From: Torreya grandis
Lineage: Eukaryota; Streptophyta; Pinopsida; Cupressales; Taxaceae
Length of the DNA stretch: 64,000 nt
Direction: 5' to 3'
Assembly: GCA_037957365.1 (NCBI GenBank)
Contig: JARHVA010003263.1
Location: forward strand, 1,135,001 to 1,199,000
The translations under genes were made by a program, and so were the position numbers. This document shows, in pieces, positions 62,360 to 64,000 of the stretch. The notes beneath the pieces were generated by a model that was not told the DNA's origin, did not search any database, and saw nothing but the letters and a program-made list of their open reading frames with translations. Position 1 is the first letter of the stretch, and each line of letters starts with the position of its first letter.

Positions 62360-62681
62360 TGTTATACCCATAACCATTGGTGTGTCTAAGGATTTGTGTG
62401 GCTGACTTATGGATTACATTTCTCTATGTTCTTAGTTAGGTCGGCCTATGGAATAACCTTGGCTAAGTATAATATATATAAGAGGTAGTGGTTAGTATTT
62501 ATTCATTATGTTAAGTATTCTGCTATTAGTGTATTATTATGGAGGTTGTCCCCTCAAAGTGGCTTTGCTATATTATCTAGTATTATATTTTGCTATTAAT
62601 TATCATTGTGTAATCTCTCAATTTTCTTATTTTATGCAATATAAAATCATTCTATGTGAATATCTAAGTGATTTCATTACA
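62360..62681 (+). repeat. 3' LTR of chromovirus
   Basis: Starts TGTTATACCC directly after the purine tract and ends ATTTCATTACA. The TATA-like ATATATATAAGAGG lies near 62475. Relative to the 5' copy, most differences are transitions. Confidence 0.92.
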
Positions 62682-63695
62682 TATATATATTTTTTCTATA
62701 CTCACCTATAAATTATCATAAAAATAACTCTATTATTACCATATTTAGGTTAATATTGTCATCGCTATGAATTCCCATGCTAGTGCCAAGTGTTGTAATC
62801 TTGGGACATCAGGGCTTTTTCACTATCAGTTCACTCTTGAGCTGCCAAGTTTTTGAGATTTTTCTAAGTGTTGAAATATTGGTATTATGGTATTTTTAAA
62901 ATACATGGTCATTTTTCAAAAATATTTGCCTATAAAGCTCTCCAAGGTAGCGAGCCTTCAACATGTGAACAAAGATGAATGGTTGAGAAAACTTCAAAAG
63001 ATATCTGTGAATAAAATAAGACCAAGATAACTTCAAGAAATAATTAATAGGTTATTCAATGGAATATGAATATAGTTCCTAGCAAAAATGAAAATTTGTA
63101 GAATCAAAAATCTAAAAAAGTAAAGAAAGTTCAATTTTAATGTAGACTTTGACAAAAAAATCACAAGTCTGAGCAAAAAAAAATCATTATAGCAGTTGAT
63201 TGAACATTTAAAATTGATAACATGATCTTTAAAATCAGAATTTGAATCGAATATAAGTGAATAAATATCATAATATAATAAAAAATATCAACTATGAAAC
63301 ACAAGGAAAATGTTTCCAGGCAATGCCAAATAAATAAAAACATGATCATACAAGAATCCACATTTAACTTAACATTTGAAATGATTTGAATAATATATAT
63401 TGATGATTCATAGATAAACAAGAATCACTTAAGAAAAATTTGAAAGGTCAGTATTGGTTTCTTAAATTATTTTAAAGGATAGTATTAATCATCTTAGACT
63501 AATAACCAATTGAAGCTATGTCAAAGTTATAAATAAATCTATCTCATGAGTTAGAGACTATAAATGAAATCTAATCTCTAAAATTTGAGTGGAATTAAAA
63601 AATGAAGTCATACCTTTAGGAAAAAACATGGAAATAAAATATCTATGATAAATTAAAAGGGTCCCCATGTGATATCTTGAGTAATGGGGTGCGGT

Positions 63696-64000
63696 GGACC
63701 AAATAGGTACCATGCCCCCATTGGGAGAAATATGTGATCAATGAAACTATTCACATAGAAACACTGGGTATCATGCTCCTATTGGGAAAAATATGTGTAC
63801 ATATATGACCAATAAGGAATAAGTGTCGTTAATATTCCTTAAGACACAGGGCCACACATGAAAAAAAGAGTAGAAAGGGCCATAAAATAGAAGAATATTA
63901 TGAGAAATGCTCTAAGAAACTTATGGCTTTCCTGAAAAATCAATGCATGTTATGACTAAAGGTACCAATAAATGTGTTGTCATCATTAAGAAACTAATTC
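63696..64000. other. Flank right of the large gypsy element
   Basis: No gene is seen. Two copies of a motif close to GGTATCAT.C.CC.ATTGGGA lie at about 63706 and 63766, related to those at 46108 and 46157 left of the element. This suggests that both flanks belong to the same older repeat family. Confidence 0.4.

Larger units (their letters stand above)
57145..62681 (+). mobile_element. Nested chromovirus (Ty3/gypsy), complete but dead
   Basis: LTRs of 346 bp (57145-57490) and 322 bp (62360-62681) start TGTTAT and end ATTACA. A primer-binding site at 57493 and a purine tract at 62346 are in place. The interior encodes gag with a zinc knuckle, protease, reverse transcriptase, RNase H, integrase and a C-terminal chromodomain, which defines a chromovirus. 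Flanks read GATAT and TATAT, so the target-site duplication is imperfect. By eye the LTRs differ at roughly thirty positions plus a 24-bp indel, so the insertion is old but younger than its host. Stops, a 1-bp deletion and a 23-bp duplication inactivate it. Confidence 0.92.
47748..63695 (-). mobile_element. Large Ty3/gypsy element (Tat-like), interrupted
   Basis: Two long direct repeats (47748 to about 49350, and 56567 to about 63695 with a 5.5-kb insertion removed) flank about 7.2 kb of minus-strand gag-pol sequence. The LTRs are about 1.6 kb, long as in Tat/Ogre or Athila elements. Inner content on the minus strand is gag, protease, RNase H-like, reverse transcriptase, RNase H and integrase. 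All frames are broken. A plus-strand chromovirus is nested in the right LTR. I could not identify an outer target-site duplication or a standard primer-binding site next to 56566, so the end coordinates, above all 49350 and 63695, are approximate. Confidence 0.75.
56567..63695 (-). repeat. 5' LTR of the large gypsy element, split
   Basis: The copy consists of 56567-57144 plus 62687 to about 63695, about 1.59 kb when the nested chromovirus is taken out. Its second part follows 48370-49345 in order, for example TTAATATTGTCATC, ACATGTGAAC.AAGATGAAT and TTGAGTAATGGGG near 63680. Confidence 0.75.

Overview
The window looks like intergenic DNA from a large, transposon-filled plant nuclear genome. 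It is very AT-rich. I found no ordinary host gene, tRNA or rRNA. What can be recognised is a layered set of plant transposable elements: LINEs whose ORF1 has the plant DUF4283 type, Ty3/gypsy elements primed by initiator tRNA-Met, a chromovirus, and non-autonomous LTR elements. Almost all coding frames are broken, and most breaks are Gln codons turned into TAG or TAA. That is the pattern expected from long-term decay of methylated cytosines. The low GC, old elements and satellites suggest a gymnosperm; a Gnetales-like, extremely AT-rich genome such as Welwitschia would fit, but this is only an inference.

Layout. 0.1-3.9 kb: a minus-strand non-autonomous LTR element with LTRs, PBS and PPT. 3.9-4.6 kb: a decayed LINE ORF1. 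5-8.1 kb: AT-rich DNA with a TA microsatellite. 8.1-14.0 kb: a near full-length minus-strand LINE with a perfect 17-bp target-site duplication, visibly richer in GC than its surroundings. 14.5-18 kb: two nested tandem-repeat fields, one with telomere-like CCCTAAA motifs. 18.0-29.5 kb: a candidate DNA transposon. It has inverted ends built of ATAACATGATCATGTTAT-type palindromes and two genes that start just inside the ends and point at each other. One is a transposase-like gene on the plus strand, the other a multi-exon gene of unknown function on the minus strand. A 557-bp tandem repeat and other repeats lie between them. 33.8-35.4 kb: a decayed gypsy gag-protease remnant. 38.4-41.1 kb: a second non-autonomous LTR element with a perfect 5-bp duplication.

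47.7-63.7 kb: a large minus-strand Ty3/gypsy element of Tat-like type. Its order is gag, protease, an RNase H-like domain, reverse transcriptase, a second RNase H, integrase. Each of its roughly 1.6-kb LTRs carries six copies of an 89-bp repeat. A complete but inactive chromovirus (57.1-62.7 kb, plus strand, chromodomain at the C-terminus) sits inside the sixth 89-bp unit of the right LTR. The remaining stretches (29.5-33.8, 35.4-38.4, 41.1-47.7 kb) are old AT-rich DNA with only weak coding traces.

The observations most worth follow-up are the convergent two-gene transposon with palindromic ends, the position of the extra RNase H upstream of the reverse transcriptase, and the strong Gln-to-stop mutation signature.
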